Origin: Stutzerimonas stutzeri
Lineage (GTDB): Bacteria > Pseudomonadota > Gammaproteobacteria > Pseudomonadales > Pseudomonadaceae
Reading direction: 5' to 3'
DNA: 64,000 bases
Assembly (NCBI RefSeq): GCF_018138085.1
Contig: NZ_CP073105.1
Span: 3,348,001 to 3,412,000, forward strand
Part shown: piece after piece, positions 35,260 to 45,859 of the stretch
How positions within the stretch are numbered: the first letter of the stretch is position 1
Layout: every line of letters starts with the position of its first letter
The notes under the pieces: model-generated
What the model was told of the DNA's origin: nothing
The model's database searches: none
What the model saw: only the letters and a program-made list of their open reading frames with translations
Position numbers and translations under genes: made by a program

Positions 35260-36450
35260 TTAGCGATCACGGTCTTGCAACCAACGCGCAGCCGCTGTTC
35301 GAGCCCGTGCATCGGCCGAGAGCACGTCTGCGAGACAGCGAGCCGGCACCGACGCTTCCAGCGCGAGAACGTCCTCGATGATACTCGCGATTTCGGTGAA
35401 GCGAATGCGACCGCTGAGGAACGCGTCAACCGCCACTTCGTTCGCGGCATTGAGCATCGCCGGTGCCGTGCCACCTTCCTGAGCAGCTTGTCGGGCAATG
35501 CGCAAACACGGAAATCTCTTCTCGTCGGGCGCTTCGAAGTCCAGCCGCCCGGTCTTCAGCAAATCGAGCGCCGATACGCCAGAGTCGATTCGCTCCGGCC
35601 AGGCCAATGCATGGGCGATCGGGGTGCGCATGTCGGGGTTGCCCAACTGGGCCAGGACCGAGCCATCGACATAGTCGACCATCGAATGGATGACGCTTTG
35701 TGGATGGATGACCACCTCGACCTGTTCTGGGCGCGCATCGAACAACCAGCACGCCTCGATCAGCTCGAGCCCCTTGTTCATCATGCTGGCTGAATCCACC
35801 GATATCTTGCGCCCCATGGACCAATTCGGGTGAGCACAGGCCTGGTCAGCCGTAACGGCGGCCAGTTGATCCAAGGGGAGCTGGCGGAAAGGTCCACCGG
35901 ATGCAGTGAGCAGAATTCGCCTTACGCCGATGCCGCTAAGCCCCTGCGAATAGTTGGTGGGCAAGCACTGAAATATCGCGTTGTGCTCACTGTCGATCGG
36001 CAACAGCACCGCCTCGCTGTCGCGTAGCGCCTGCATGAACAAAGCGCCGGACATGACCAGCGCCTCTTTGTTCGCCAGCAACACTCGCTTGCTCGCCTGA
36101 ACGGCAGCCAGCGTCGGTCGCAGACCCGCGGCACCAACGATCGCCGCCATGACCACATCGGCCTCGGGGTGCGCCGCAACCTCGCTCAACCCGCCCTCAC
36201 CCACCAACACACGAGTCTTGATTGAGTCGCTATCGAGCCGGCGCTGCAGCTCGCGCGCCTTGTCAGTGTCACCCACCACGGCATAGCGGGGACGATGCCG
36301 GCAGCACAACTGGTGCAGCTCCGCGACCCGACTGAACGCCGTGAGTGCAAATGCCTGGTACCGATCAGGATGACGCGCAATGACGTCCAAGGTGCTCAGT
36401 CCGATCGATCCCGTCGCACCGAGGACCGTCACTTGCAAAGGGCCGCTCAC
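35260..36450 (-). CDS. dxr: 1-deoxy-D-xylulose-5-phosphate reductoisomerase
   Basis: The 396-residue enzyme converts DXP to MEP with NADPH. Signatures are [52 protein letters not shown] and [20 protein letters not shown]. The chosen GTG at 36450 overlaps the cdsA stop (GTGA) and gives exactly the length I recall for P. aeruginosa Dxr. Confidence 0.97.
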   Translation of the reverse strand: MSGPLQVTVLGATGSIGLSTLDVIARHPDRYQAFALTAFSRVAELHQLCCRHRPRYAVVGDTDKARELQRRLDSDSIKTRVLVGEGGLSEVAAHPEADVVMAAIVGAAGLRPTLAAVQASKRVLLANKEALVMSGALFMQALRDSEAVLLPIDSEHNAIFQCLPTNYSQGLSGIGVRRILLTASGGPFRQLPLDQLAAVTADQACAHPNWSMGRKISVDSASMMNKGLELIEACWLFDARPEQVEVVIHPQSVIHSMVDYVDGSVLAQLGNPDMRTPIAHALAWPERIDSGVSALDLLKTGRLDFEAPDEKRFPCLRIARQAAQEGGTAPAMLNAANEVAVDAFLSGRIRFTEIASIIEDVLALEASVPARCLADVLSADARARTAAARWLQDRDR

Positions 36451-37262
36451 CAGGCACCCCAACCAGCCAGCCACAACAGAACAGTGAACACCGGCACCGC
36501 CGCGGTCAGACTGTCGATGCGATCCATCACGCCGCCATGGCCCGGAAGCAGCTGGCTGCTGTCCTTGATGCCCGAGCTGCGCTTGAACATGCTTTCAGTC
36601 AAATCACCCACGACCGAGATCACCACGACCAGCGCCGCGCCGAGCAGGGCCAACGCCAGCTCCCGCGGCGACCAGACTTGATACAAACCGACACACAGCG
36701 TGATCAACAAGCTGGTGATCAGGCCGCCAATCAGGCCTTCCCAGCTTTTGCCCGGACTGACCTGCGGCGCCAGCTTGCGGCGTCCGAAGGTTTTACCGGA
36801 AAAATAGGCGCCAATGTCGGCGGCCCAAACCAGCACCATGACCGCGACGATCAACCAGTTGCCTTGCGGCCATTGCTTGAGCACCACCAACGCCTGCCAT
36901 GCCGGCAACAGAATCAACGCACCGATCACCAGGCTGCCTAGCGATCCACCCCAATAGCGCTGGCTGTCTGGATAACCGAGCACCAACGCCGTCGCGGCCA
37001 GCCACCAGATCACGCTTAGCGGAAGCAACCAGGCGGTAAGCCCCGGCAACCGATACAGCACCAGCACCAACAAGGCGATCAGCAACGCATAGCCGACTCG
37101 CGCAACCTGATTGGCAAACCCCGCCAGACGCGCCCATTCCCAAGCCCCGAGAACCACAACGAGGCCAATGAACACTGCGAACGCGGGCCCCTCGAGAAGA
37201 AAGAAGCCGATCAGCGCAATCGGCAGTAGCACTGCCGCGGTGATGATGCGTTGTTTCAACAT
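36447..37262 (-). CDS. cdsA: Phosphatidate cytidylyltransferase
   Basis: The 271-residue membrane protein has about eight helices. The CDP-alcohol signature lies near the end ([34 protein letters not shown]), preceded by [22 protein letters not shown]. It makes CDP-diacylglycerol from CTP and phosphatidate. It overlaps uppS by seven bases and dxr by four, so uppS-cdsA-dxr are translationally linked. Confidence 0.97.
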   Translation of the reverse strand: MLKQRIITAAVLLPIALIGFFLLEGPAFAVFIGLVVVLGAWEWARLAGFANQVARVGYALLIALLVLVLYRLPGLTAWLLPLSVIWWLAATALVLGYPDSQRYWGGSLGSLVIGALILLPAWQALVVLKQWPQGNWLIVAVMVLVWAADIGAYFSGKTFGRRKLAPQVSPGKSWEGLIGGLITSLLITLCVGLYQVWSPRELALALLGAALVVVISVVGDLTESMFKRSSGIKDSSQLLPGHGGVMDRIDSLTAAVPVFTVLLWLAGWGAW

Positions 37263-38017
37263 TCTGCTCGGACCTCCGTCTCGACCTGATCGCCGGTCTT
37301 GCCGAAACGCCGTTGCCGCTTGGCGAAATCCGCCAGCGCGGTGCGCATGGCATCGTGCTTGAAATCCGGCCAGAACAGGTCGGAGAAATACAGCTCGGCG
37401 TAGGCCAGCTGCCATAACAGAAAATTGCTGATGCGACGCTCGCCGCCGGTACGAATGCAAAGATCCGGCACCGGCATGTCGCCTGTCGCCAGATAGCTCT
37501 GGAAAAGAGCCGGCGAAACCTTGTCCGGATCCAGCAGGCCCGCCTGTGCCTCACGCGCCATGCGCTGTGCGGCCTGGAGGATGTCCCACTGGCCGCCGTA
37601 GTTCGCCGCCACCTGAAGCACGAAGCGGCCCCGGCCGGCAGTCATCTCTTCGGCTTCGAGCATCGCCGCCTGCAACTCTGGATGAAAGCGGGAGCGGTCG
37701 CCGATGATCCGCAGGCTGATGCCGTTCTCGTTGAGCTTGCGCGCTTCCCGACGCAGCGCCGTCAGGAACAGCTCCATCAGCGCCCCGACCTCGTCGGCCG
37801 GCCGCTGCCAGTTCTCGCTGGAGAAGGCAAACAGCGTCAGCACCTCGACGCCGGCCTCGGCGCAGACTTCAATGACCGCGCGTACCGCGTCGACGCCAGC
37901 CTTGTGACCCGCGACGCCCGGCAAAAGGCGCCGCTTTGCCCAACGATTGTTGCCATCCATGATAACTGCGACATGACGGGGTACATTCCGCCCGGCAGTC
38001 CGCCTGACCTTTTCCAT
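37256..38017 (-). CDS. uppS: Undecaprenyl diphosphate synthase
   Basis: The 253-residue cis-prenyltransferase has the catalytic Asp in HVAVIMDGNNRWAKRR, FAFSSENWQRP, NYGGQWDILQAAQR and the C-terminal RTGGERRISNFLLWQLAY. It makes the C55 lipid carrier for peptidoglycan and O-antigen, recycled by the DUF368-type protein encoded earlier in the window. The first gene of the uppS-cdsA-dxr group, 158 bases after frr. Confidence 0.98.
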   Translation of the reverse strand: MEKVRRTAGRNVPRHVAVIMDGNNRWAKRRLLPGVAGHKAGVDAVRAVIEVCAEAGVEVLTLFAFSSENWQRPADEVGALMELFLTALRREARKLNENGISLRIIGDRSRFHPELQAAMLEAEEMTAGRGRFVLQVAANYGGQWDILQAAQRMAREAQAGLLDPDKVSPALFQSYLATGDMPVPDLCIRTGGERRISNFLLWQLAYAELYFSDLFWPDFKHDAMRTALADFAKRQRRFGKTGDQVETEVRAEC

Positions 38018-38175
38018 GAAACGACTCTACCTGCGCTCAATCACGCTGCGAACAATGGGAGAAACAGCCAATGGCAGTTTCCGGGGATACGGCTGCATAA
38101 CCCCTTGCGCCCCGACCCCAGCAGGATCGGAGCGCTCCGACGCGAGCAGTACGGACGAGGTCCAGTACAGCAACG

Positions 38176-38733
38176 TCAAACAGCCATCAGGTCTGTTTCC
38201 TTGCCTTCAAGCGCCTTGTCGATTTCCGCAACGTACTTGTCGGTCAGCTTTTGAACGTCATCCTGAGCGCGACGTTCCTCGTCTTCACTGATTTCCTTCT
38301 CTTTGACCAGATCCTTGAGCTGGGCGAGCGCATCACGGCGAATGTTGCGTACAGCAACCCGTGCGTTCTCGGCCTCACCACGCGCCTGCTTGGTATAGCC
38401 CTTGCGCGTCTCCTCGGTCAGCGCCGGCATCGGGACGCGGATGGTGGTGCCAGCGGTAGCCGGGTTCAGCCCGAGGTCGGACGTCATGATGGCTTTTTCC
38501 ACGGCCTGGATCATGCCTTTGTCGAAGACGGTCAGTGCGAGGGTACGCGAGTCTTCGGCGACCACGTTGGCAATCTGACGCAACGGCGTATCGCTACCGT
38601 AGTAAGACACCATCACGCCGTCGAGGATGCTCGGGTGGGCGCGGCCGGTACGAATCTTGGCGAAGGCATGTCCCAGGGATTCCAGGGTTTTCTTCATGCG
38701 CTCCTGGGCGTCTTGCTTAATCTCGTTGATCAT
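38176..38733 (-). CDS. frr: Ribosome recycling factor
   Basis: The 185-residue protein starts [32 protein letters not shown], typical of RRF. The middle holds [38 protein letters not shown]. With EF-G it splits post-termination ribosomes. The start overlaps the pyrH stop by four bases. Confidence 0.98.
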   Translation of the reverse strand: MINEIKQDAQERMKKTLESLGHAFAKIRTGRAHPSILDGVMVSYYGSDTPLRQIANVVAEDSRTLALTVFDKGMIQAVEKAIMTSDLGLNPATAGTTIRVPMPALTEETRKGYTKQARGEAENARVAVRNIRRDALAQLKDLVKEKEISEDEERRAQDDVQKLTDKYVAEIDKALEGKETDLMAV

Positions 38734-39473
38734 TGGGTCAGTTCCTCGATCAGGGTTCCTTCAGCGCCGCCGAGCACGATGTTGAGCAGGGCGCCGGGCT
38801 TGTTCATATTGAACACCCGCAGCGGCATGTTGTGGTCGCGGCACAGGCAAATGGCTGTCAGATCCATGACGCCCAGCTTGCGATCCAGCACGTCATCATA
38901 GGTCAGCTGCTCGAATTTCTCGGCATTCGGATCCTTGAAAGGATCGGCCGTGTAGACGCCATCGACCTTGGTGGCCTTGAGCACGACATCGGCATGGATC
39001 TCGATGGCACGCAAGCAAGCAGCCGAGTCGGTGGTGAAGAACGGATTACCGGTACCGGCCGAGAAGATCACGACCTCCCCGCTCTTGAGATGACGCATCG
39101 CTTTGCGACGATCGTAATGATCCGTCACCCCAACCATGGAAATCGCCGACATTACCAACGCGGGAATATTGGATCGCTCCAGGGCGTCACGCATGGCCAG
39201 CGAGTTCATCACCGTGGCCAGCATACCCATATGATCACCAGTGACGCGATCCATGCCGGCAGCGGAAAGCGCTGCACCGCGGAACAGGTTGCCACCGCCG
39301 ATGACCAGGCCAACCTCGACGCCGATCCCGACCAGTTGCCCGACCTCCAGGGCCATGCGATCGAGCACCTTGGGATCAATGCCGAAGTCTTCCGACCCCA
39401 TCAAGGCTTCGCCGCTTAATTTAAGCAGAATGCGTTTATAGCGAGGATTGCGTGCACTCATCTGCTGAGCCAT
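38730..39473 (-). CDS. pyrH: UMP kinase
   Basis: The 247-residue kinase starts [15 protein letters not shown] and has [17 protein letters not shown] and the C-terminal [18 protein letters not shown]. It phosphorylates UMP to UDP and is feedback-controlled by UTP in bacteria. It lies between tsf and frr, the conserved rpsB-tsf-pyrH-frr order. Confidence 0.98.
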   Translation of the reverse strand: MAQQMSARNPRYKRILLKLSGEALMGSEDFGIDPKVLDRMALEVGQLVGIGVEVGLVIGGGNLFRGAALSAAGMDRVTGDHMGMLATVMNSLAMRDALERSNIPALVMSAISMVGVTDHYDRRKAMRHLKSGEVVIFSAGTGNPFFTTDSAACLRAIEIHADVVLKATKVDGVYTADPFKDPNAEKFEQLTYDDVLDRKLGVMDLTAICLCRDHNMPLRVFNMNKPGALLNIVLGGAEGTLIEELTQ

Positions 39474-39617
39474 TGGCGTTGTTTCTCCTGCGGCGTTTGT
39501 ATGGCCAGATTGGCGTTACGGCCAGAAAATAATCTGCGCTATGACAGCGCAATCACGATTTGGTGCCAAGCGGCGACTATAAGCGTGGCGAAAAAACTTT
39601 TCCGCCCACCAATCCGA

Positions 39618-39653
39618 CGAAGAGGCCGCGCGCGTGAGCGGGCAGCCTCTTCG
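39618..39653 (-). terminator. Hairpin after tsf
   Basis: CGAAGAGGC pairs perfectly with GCCTCTTCG, with a GC-rich inner stem, 18 bases after the tsf stop. A T-rich tract appears only some 18 bases further on, so termination efficiency is uncertain. Confidence 0.5.
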
Positions 39654-39670
39654 AGGACAGCGCAAGCGTA

Positions 39671-40540
39671 TTACTGCTTGGTAGCGGCGACCTGTGCAGC
39701 TACTTCGGCAGCGAAGTCGACCTCGGCGCGCTCGATGCCTTCGCCTACTTCGTAACGAACGAAGGAAACGATTTCGGCACCGGCCTTCTTCGCCAGTTCG
39801 CCAACCTTGACATCCGGATCCTTGACGAACGGCTGCTCGACCAGGCTGGCCTCAGCCAGGAACTTGCTGATACGACCAGCAACCATCTTCTCGACGATCT
39901 CGGCAGGCTTGCCCTTGATCTTGTCTTCGTTCAGCGCCATGAAGATTTCCTTCTCCTTGGCCACCGCTTCCTCGGACACTTGCGATGGGTCGAGGAACTG
40001 CGGGTTGCTGGCGGCGACGTGCATGGCGATTTCCTTCGCCAGCTCGACATTGCCACCCTTCAGGGCAACCAGCACACCGATGCGATGGCCATGCAGATAG
40101 GAACCGATCAGGTCACCTTCAACCGCAGTCAGGCGGCGGATGTTGACGTTTTCGCCACACTTGGCCACCAGGGCTTCACGATCGCTTTCCTGCGCCGCGA
40201 TCAGCGGAGCGGCATCGGTCATGTTCTCGGCAAAGGCTTTTTCCACGCTGCTGCTGACGAAATTCTTGAAGTCGTCCTGCAGGGCCAGGAAGTCGGTCTG
40301 CGAGTTGACTTCGATAATCACGGCACGCTTGTTGTCGTCGGCAACCTTGACGGCGATCGAACCTTCAGCGGCGATGTTACCGGCCTTCTTCGCAGCCTTG
40401 ATCGCACCAGCGGCGCGCATGTCATCAATGGCTTTTTCGATATCACCACCGGCAGCGGTGAGTGCTTTTTTGCAATCCATCATGCCTTGGCCAGTACGCT
40501 CGCGCAGTTCTTTAACCAGGGCTGCAGTAATCTCTGCCAT
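39671..40540 (-). CDS. tsf: Elongation factor Ts
   Basis: The 289-residue protein has the EF-Ts N-terminal domain (LVKELRERTGQGMMDCKKALTAAGGDIEKAID) and the core motif VIIEVNSQTDFLA that contacts EF-Tu. It exchanges GDP on EF-Tu. It follows rpsB with a terminator-like hairpin between them. Confidence 0.99.
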   Translation of the reverse strand: MAEITAALVKELRERTGQGMMDCKKALTAAGGDIEKAIDDMRAAGAIKAAKKAGNIAAEGSIAVKVADDNKRAVIIEVNSQTDFLALQDDFKNFVSSSVEKAFAENMTDAAPLIAAQESDREALVAKCGENVNIRRLTAVEGDLIGSYLHGHRIGVLVALKGGNVELAKEIAMHVAASNPQFLDPSQVSEEAVAKEKEIFMALNEDKIKGKPAEIVEKMVAGRISKFLAEASLVEQPFVKDPDVKVGELAKKAGAEIVSFVRYEVGEGIERAEVDFAAEVAAQVAATKQ

Positions 40541-40608
40541 GTTCGCAAATCCTCTCGATTCGATTTTCGATCATCGTCCAGCAATCGGACGATCAATTCG
40601 GAAGTGGC

Positions 40609-40628
40609 AAAAAGGGGGCATAGCCCCC
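40609..40628 (-). terminator. Terminator between rpsB and tsf
   Basis: On the minus strand GGGGGC pairs with GCCCCC around three bases and is followed by TTTTTG, 39 bases after the rpsB stop. A leaky terminator here would set the S2 to EF-Ts ratio. Confidence 0.82.
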
Positions 40629-40666
40629 TCCTTGTTCAACGGGTATCAGCTAGGCGACTGTTGCGC

Positions 40667-41407
40667 TCAGCCTTGGGCCGCCTCAGGAGCTGCTTCTTCG
40701 ACGAACTCGTCATTTCCACCAGCGGTGTTCTGACGGCCGCGAACCACGGCATCAGCCATGGAGCCCAGGTATAGTTGCACGGCGCGGATGGCATCATCGT
40801 TACCGGGGATGATGTAGTCGACGCCTTCCGGGCTGCTGTTTGTATCGACAACGCCGATAACCGGGATGCCCAGCTTGTTAGCTTCGGAAATCGCGATGCG
40901 CTCGTGATCGACGTCGATCACGAACATGGCGTCCGGCAGGCCGCCCATATCCTTGATACCACCCAGGCTGCGCTCGAGCTTCTCGAGGTCGCGGGTACGC
41001 ATCAGGGCTTCTTTCTTGGTCAGCTTCTCGAAGGTGCCGTCCTGGGACTGGACTTCCAGGTCGCGCAGACGCTTGATCGAGGCACGGATGGTCTTGTAGT
41101 TGGTCAGCATGCCGCCCAACCAGCGATGATCGACGTACGGAGAACCGCAGCGAGCGGCTTCTTCACGGACGATCTTGCCAGCGGAACGCTTGGTGCCGAC
41201 GAACAGAATCTTGTTCTTGCCAGCTGCCAGCTTCTCAACGAAACGCAGGGCGTCGTTGAACATCGGCAGGGTTTTTTCGAGGTTGATGATGTGAATCTTG
41301 TTACGCGCGCCAAAGATGTATTTATCCATCTTCGGGTTCCAGTAACGGGTCTGGTGGCCGAAGTGCACACCGGCCTTCAGCATATCGCGCATAGTGACTT
41401 GAGACAT
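40667..41407 (-). CDS. rpsB: 30S ribosomal protein S2
   Basis: The 246-residue protein starts [24 protein letters not shown] and has [23 protein letters not shown] near the end, both S2 signatures. S2 joins the small subunit late in assembly with S1. The gene diverges from map; AGGAAG precedes the ATG. Confidence 0.99.
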   Translation of the reverse strand: MSQVTMRDMLKAGVHFGHQTRYWNPKMDKYIFGARNKIHIINLEKTLPMFNDALRFVEKLAAGKNKILFVGTKRSAGKIVREEAARCGSPYVDHRWLGGMLTNYKTIRASIKRLRDLEVQSQDGTFEKLTKKEALMRTRDLEKLERSLGGIKDMGGLPDAMFVIDVDHERIAISEANKLGIPVIGVVDTNSSPEGVDYIIPGNDDAIRAVQLYLGSMADAVVRGRQNTAGGNDEFVEEAAPEAAQG

Positions 41408-41534
41408 GGGACTTCCTCAGAATAAGTCGGGTTAGGCCTCCACGCGTCCCGATATCCAACTCTTTCGAGCACCCAGGATACCGTGTCGACACGTGTGTGG
41501 GGTCAGGCTCGGCGGGCAGTCCCGCAGAGCGGCG

Positions 41535-41550
41535 CGTTTTATAGCATAAA
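41535..41550 (-). promoter_or_regulatory. Candidate rpsB promoter -10 region with GC-rich discriminator
   Basis: On the minus strand TATAAA (41543-41538) is followed by ACGCGCCGC, the GC-rich discriminator typical of stringently controlled promoters. It would give a leader of about 125 bases. Leaders of rpsB are known to mediate S2 autoregulation in gammaproteobacteria; no clear -35 box is seen. The 299-base gap 41408-41706 holds this leader, the repeat below and the map upstream region. Confidence 0.45.
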
Positions 41551-41601
41551 GACGAGCAGGAGGCCAGGCAGATTTCAAACAGCCCTGCGCACTGCCCTTC
41601 C

Positions 41602-41636
41602 CGTTCAGCCTTCAGTCTCCAGCGCCTTTATCGGCT
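41602..41636. repeat. Dispersed repeat, copy B
   Basis: This 35-base segment starts CGTTCAGCCT and ends TTATCGGCT and matches 11401-11435 at most positions, with transitions at the remaining ones. It lies in the rpsB-map divergent region, on the same strand orientation as copy A. Confidence 0.7.
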
Positions 41637-41706
41637 CTCGGCCCATTTGGTTTATCATTTGCGCCTTCGTTTTTCCGCCTGCGCCTCTTGGCGCCAAGAG
41701 GGTTGC

Positions 41707-42489
41707 ATGACCGTTTCAATCAAGACACCTGAAGATATCGAGAAAATGCGCATCGCCGGTCGCCTCGCCGCAGAGGTGCTCGAAATGATCGGTGAGCACG
41801 TCAAGCCGGGCGTCACCACCGACGAGCTCGACCGTCTCTGCCATGATCACATCGTCAACGTTCAGCAGGCCATTCCCGCCCCGCTCAACTACAAGGGCTT
41901 CCCGAAGTCGATCTGCACCTCGATCAACCATGTGGTGTGCCACGGCATACCCAACGACAAGCCGTTGAAGGATGGCGATATCCTCAATATCGACATCACC
42001 GTCATCAAGGACGGCTATCACGGCGATACCAGCAAGATGTTCATGGTCGGCAAGACCCCGGAATGGGCCGAGCGCCTGTGCAAGGTCACCCAGGAATGCC
42101 TATATAAAGGAATCGAGATAGTTCGCCCTGGCGCCCGTCTTGGCGATATCGGCGAAGTCATCCAGAAGCACGCCGAGAAGAACGGTTTCTCGGTCGTTCG
42201 CGAATACTGCGGTCACGGCATCGGCAAGGTCTTCCACGAGGAGCCCCAGGTACTTCACTACGGGCGCGCCGGCACCGGTCTCGAACTGAAGGAAGGCATG
42301 ACCTTCACCATCGAACCGATGATCAACCAGGGTCGTTCGGAGACACGCCTGCTCGGCGACGGCTGGACTGCGATCACCAAGGACCGCAAGCTGTCGGCGC
42401 AGTGGGAGCACACCATTCTCGTTACCGCTGACGGCTACGAGATCTTTACCCTGCGCAGCGATGACACCATCGCCCGCACGTCGCCATGA
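41707..42489 (+). CDS. map: Methionine aminopeptidase, type I
   Basis: The 260-residue enzyme has the five metal ligands in DGDILNIDITVIKDGYHGDT (two Asp), YCGHGIGKVFHEEP (His), TIEPMI (Glu) and QWEHTILV (Glu). It removes the initiator methionine. The ATG at 41707 fits the family N terminus (MTVSIKTPEDIEKMRIAG); the longer in-frame extension to 41647 is not supported. glnD follows 41 bases later. Confidence 0.98.
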   Translation: MTVSIKTPEDIEKMRIAGRLAAEVLEMIGEHVKPGVTTDELDRLCHDHIVNVQQAIPAPLNYKGFPKSICTSINHVVCHGIPNDKPLKDGDILNIDITVIKDGYHGDTSKMFMVGKTPEWAERLCKVTQECLYKGIEIVRPGARLGDIGEVIQKHAEKNGFSVVREYCGHGIGKVFHEEPQVLHYGRAGTGLELKEGMTFTIEPMINQGRSETRLLGDGWTAITKDRKLSAQWEHTILVTADGYEIFTLRSDDTIARTSP

Positions 42490-42530
42490 TCGCGGCTTAA
42501 CCTAACGATGCTCTGACGGAGGGCGACGGC

Positions 42531-45233
42531 ATGCCTCAGGTTGATCCCGAATTGTTCGACGGCAGCCAGTTCCAGGCTGAGCTGGCACTCAAGGCCAGCC
42601 CCATCGCCGCCTTCAAGAAAGTCATTCGCAAGGCCCGGGAAGTTCTCGACGCCCGCTTCGTGGCGGGCCGTGACATCCGCCGCCTGATCGAAGATCGCGC
42701 CTGGTTCATCGATCAGATCTTGCGGGCCGCCTGGGGACGCTTCGACTGGGACAGCGGCGCCGAGATCGCACTGGTCGCCGTAGGCGGTTATGGTCGTGGC
42801 GAGCTGCACCCCTATTCAGATATCGACCTGCTGATCCTGCTCGATGACAGCGATCACGAGAAATTCCGCAACTCGATCGAAGGGTTCCTGACCCTGCTGT
42901 GGGATATTGGCCTGGAGGTCGGCCAGAGCGTGCGCTCTGTCCAGGAATGCGCCGAGGAAGCCCGTGCCGACCTGACCGTCATTACCAACCTGATGGAAAG
43001 CCGCACCATTGCCGGCCCCGAGCATCTGCGACAAAAGATGCTGAAGGTCACCAGCCCATCGGAAATGTGGCCCAGCAAGGAGTTCTTTCTCGCCAAGCGC
43101 AACGAGCAGGCGGCGCGCCATTCCAAATACAACAACACCGAATACAACCTGGAGCCGAACGTCAAAGGCTCTCCCGGCGGCCTGCGTGATATCCAGACGA
43201 TCCTCTGGATCGCGCGACGCCAGTTCGGCAGCCTGAACCTCGGTGCGATCGTTGACCAGGGCTTTCTGACCGAGGGCGAGTATTCGTTGCTGGTTTCCAG
43301 CCAGGAGTTCATCTGGCGCGTGCGCTACGGCCTGCACATGCTCGCGGGGCGCGCCGAAGATCGCTTGCTGTTCGATCATCAACGCAGCCTGGCTGCGTTG
43401 CTAGGCTACGAGGACAGCGACGCCAAGCTGGCGATCGAACGCTTCATGCAGAAGTACTACCGCGTGGTCATGAGCATTTCGGAGCTCAGCGATCTGGTGG
43501 GCCAGCACTTCGCGGAAGTCATTCTCTGGGAAGGCGACAGCGGCAAGGCCGAGCCGCTCAATAGTCGCTTTCTGGTACGCGACGGTTATCTCGAGGTCGC
43601 TAACGACACGGTATTCAAGCGCAGGCCTTTCGCGATCCTGGAGATTTTCGTGTTGCTCGCGCAGCACCCGGAAATCAAAGGTGTTCGAGCGGAGACGATT
43701 CGCCTGCTGCGCGATCATCGCTATCTGATCGATGATGATTTTCGAGGCGATATTCGCAATACCAGCCTGTTCGTCGAGCTGTTCAAGTGCAAGGAAGGTA
43801 TTCACCGCAACCTTCGGCGAATGAACCGCTACGGAATCCTAGGGCGCTATCTGCCGGAATTCGGCCATATCGTTGGGCAGATGCAGCACGACCTCTTCCA
43901 TATCTACACGGTCGATGCCCACACCCTGAACGTCATCAAATACCTGCGCAAGCTGAGCAAGCCCGGGGTGGCAGAGAAATACCCGCTGGCCAGCAAGCTG
44001 GTGGAGCGCCTGCCCAAACCCGAACTTATCTACATTGCCGGGCTGTATCACGACATCGCCAAAGGCCGCGGCGGTGATCATTCCGAGTTGGGCGCGGTGG
44101 ATGCCCAGGCATTCTGCACGCGTCACAAGCTCCCGGCATGGGATACGCGATTGGTGGTCTGGCTGGTAGAAAACCATCTGGTGATGTCCACCACCGCGCA
44201 GCGCAAGGACCTGTCCGATCCGCAGGTGATCAACGATTTCGCCCAGCAGGTCGGCGACGAGACCCATCTGGATTATCTCTACGTGCTGACGGTCGCCGAC
44301 ATCAACGCGACCAACCCCACGCTGTGGAACTCGTGGCGGGCCAGCCTGCTACGCCAACTCTACACCGAGACCAAACGGGCCCTGCGCCGCGGCCTGGAAA
44401 ACCCGCTGGACCGCGAGGAGCAGATACGCCAGACCCAACGTGCCGCGCTCGACAACCTGGTGCGCAACGGCACCGACCCCGACGACGCGGAACAGCTCTG
44501 GTCCCAGCTGGGTGACGATTACTTCATGCGCCACAGCTCCACCGACGTCGCCTGGCACACCGAGGCCATCATCGAGCATCCGAGCGATGGCGGTCCGCTG
44601 GTCCTGATCAAGGAGACCACGCAACGCGAGTTCGAAGGCGGCACGCAGATCTTCATCTATGCACCCGACCAGCACGATTTCTTCGCGGTCACGGTCGCTG
44701 CGATGGACCAGCTCAACCTGAACATCCACGACGCCCGCATCATCACGTCCAGCAGCCAGTTCACCCTCGACACCTACATCGTCCTGGACGCCGACGGTAC
44801 GCCGATCGGCAACGACCCCGAACGCACCGAGGAAATTCGCCAGGGATTGATCGATGCCCTGCGCAACCCGGAAGACTACCTGACCATCATCCAGAAGCGC
44901 GTGCCGCGGCAGCTCAAGCATTTCGCCTTCCCGCCGCAGGTCACCATCCACAACGACACACAGCGACCGCAGACGATCATCGAAGTGGTGGCGCCCGACC
45001 GTCCCGGACTCCTGGCGCGTATCGGCCAGCTATTCCTCGACTTCGATCTCTCGGTACAGAACGCCAAGATCGCGACACTGGGGGAGCGTGTCGAGGACGT
45101 GTTCTTCGTGACCAATGCAGATAATCAGCCGCTGTCGGACCCGCAACTGTGCATGCGACTGCAGCAGGCGATGATCAAGCAGCTCTCGCAGGAAAACGAG
45201 CATCAGCCCTCCCCCAGCAGTTTCGTTATCTGA
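42531..45233 (+). CDS. glnD: Bifunctional PII uridylyltransferase/uridylyl-removing enzyme
   Basis: The 900-residue protein has the nucleotidyltransferase motif [20 protein letters not shown] near residue 85, an HD phosphohydrolase domain ([20 protein letters not shown]) in the middle and two C-terminal ACT domains (the second around [20 protein letters not shown]) that sense glutamine. It uridylylates PII (GlnB/GlnK) when nitrogen is short and reverses this when glutamine is high. It is co-directional with map and converges on the mnh operon with only 17 bases between stops. Confidence 0.98.
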   Translation: MPQVDPELFDGSQFQAELALKASPIAAFKKVIRKAREVLDARFVAGRDIRRLIEDRAWFIDQILRAAWGRFDWDSGAEIALVAVGGYGRGELHPYSDIDLLILLDDSDHEKFRNSIEGFLTLLWDIGLEVGQSVRSVQECAEEARADLTVITNLMESRTIAGPEHLRQKMLKVTSPSEMWPSKEFFLAKRNEQAARHSKYNNTEYNLEPNVKGSPGGLRDIQTILWIARRQFGSLNLGAIVDQGFLTEGEYSLLVSSQEFIWRVRYGLHMLAGRAEDRLLFDHQRSLAALLGYEDSDAKLAIERFMQKYYRVVMSISELSDLVGQHFAEVILWEGDSGKAEPLNSRFLVRDGYLEVANDTVFKRRPFAILEIFVLLAQHPEIKGVRAETIRLLRDHRYLIDDDFRGDIRNTSLFVELFKCKEGIHRNLRRMNRYGILGRYLPEFGHIVGQMQHDLFHIYTVDAHTLNVIKYLRKLSKPGVAEKYPLASKLVERLPKPELIYIAGLYHDIAKGRGGDHSELGAVDAQAFCTRHKLPAWDTRLVVWLVENHLVMSTTAQRKDLSDPQVINDFAQQVGDETHLDYLYVLTVADINATNPTLWNSWRASLLRQLYTETKRALRRGLENPLDREEQIRQTQRAALDNLVRNGTDPDDAEQLWSQLGDDYFMRHSSTDVAWHTEAIIEHPSDGGPLVLIKETTQREFEGGTQIFIYAPDQHDFFAVTVAAMDQLNLNIHDARIITSSSQFTLDTYIVLDADGTPIGNDPERTEEIRQGLIDALRNPEDYLTIIQKRVPRQLKHFAFPPQVTIHNDTQRPQTIIEVVAPDRPGLLARIGQLFLDFDLSVQNAKIATLGERVEDVFFVTNADNQPLSDPQLCMRLQQAMIKQLSQENEHQPSPSSFVI

Positions 45234-45250
45234 AGACGCGTCGAGGCAGA

Positions 45251-45580
45251 TCAATCCCAGGGTTTGCCGCGGGTCCGCTCGGTATACGGCAGCCTCTGCT
45301 GCATCGCCGCCTTGGCCAGGACGTGGGCGCTCACCGGAGCGGTCAGAAACAGGAACAGGGTGATCAGCACTTCATGCACGCTCAGCCCTTCGCCCTGGCT
45401 GCCGAAGAAGATCATCGAACCCAACACGATGCCACCCACGCCCATGGTGCTGGCCTTCGTCGGGCCGTGAAGCCGGGTAAAAAAATCGGGCAGACGGTAC
45501 AGGCCGATCGCCCCGACCAACGCGAACACACTGCCGACGACGAGAAAGACGCTGACCAGCAACTCGATCCAGAATGACAT
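45251..45580 (-). CDS. mnhG: Na+(K+)/H+ antiporter subunit G (MnhG/MrpG/ShaG)
   Basis: The 109-residue membrane protein has three helices. GAIGLYRLPDFFTRLHGPTKASTMGVGG is the MrpG signature, and VHEVLITLFLFLTAPVSAHVLAKAA follows. It is a small structural subunit of the multi-subunit antiporter that exports monovalent cations against protons. It is the last gene of the operon, 9 bases after mnhF. Confidence 0.94.
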   Translation of the reverse strand: MSFWIELLVSVFLVVGSVFALVGAIGLYRLPDFFTRLHGPTKASTMGVGGIVLGSMIFFGSQGEGLSVHEVLITLFLFLTAPVSAHVLAKAAMQQRLPYTERTRGKPWD

Positions 45581-45589
45581 CTTCAGCCC

Positions 45590-45859
45590 TCAGTCAATGA
45601 TTTCGCCGTGCAACAGGTGCTTGCCCACCGCAACGGTACCGACGAAACCCATTACGGCGATGAGCAACGCCGCCTCGAAGAACAGATCGGACGCCAGCCA
45701 GATACCGAACAGGACGATCAACGCCAGCGCATTGATGTACAGCGTGTCCAGCGCCAGTACCCGGTCGGGCATGTCCGGGCCGCGGACCAGTCGAATCACG
45801 TTCAGGACAGCGCCCAACCCGACCAGTGCCATGCACAGCGGAATCACGTACGTGAGCAT
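45590..45859 (-). CDS. mnhF: Na+(K+)/H+ antiporter subunit F
   Basis: The 89-residue three-helix protein starts MLTYVIPLCMALVGLG. VIRLVRGPDMPDRVLALDTLYINALALIVL is the MrpF signature. The start at 45859 lies inside the 3' end of mnhE (16 bases of overlap), indicating translational coupling. Longer open frames covering this region are not genes. Confidence 0.93.
   Translation of the reverse strand: MLTYVIPLCMALVGLGAVLNVIRLVRGPDMPDRVLALDTLYINALALIVLFGIWLASDLFFEAALLIAVMGFVGTVAVGKHLLHGEIID

Noticed and set aside
41647..41706. N-terminal extension of Map
   Set aside because: The 20 extra codons have no homology to the family and overlap the promoter region; the ATG at 41707 gives the normal N terminus.
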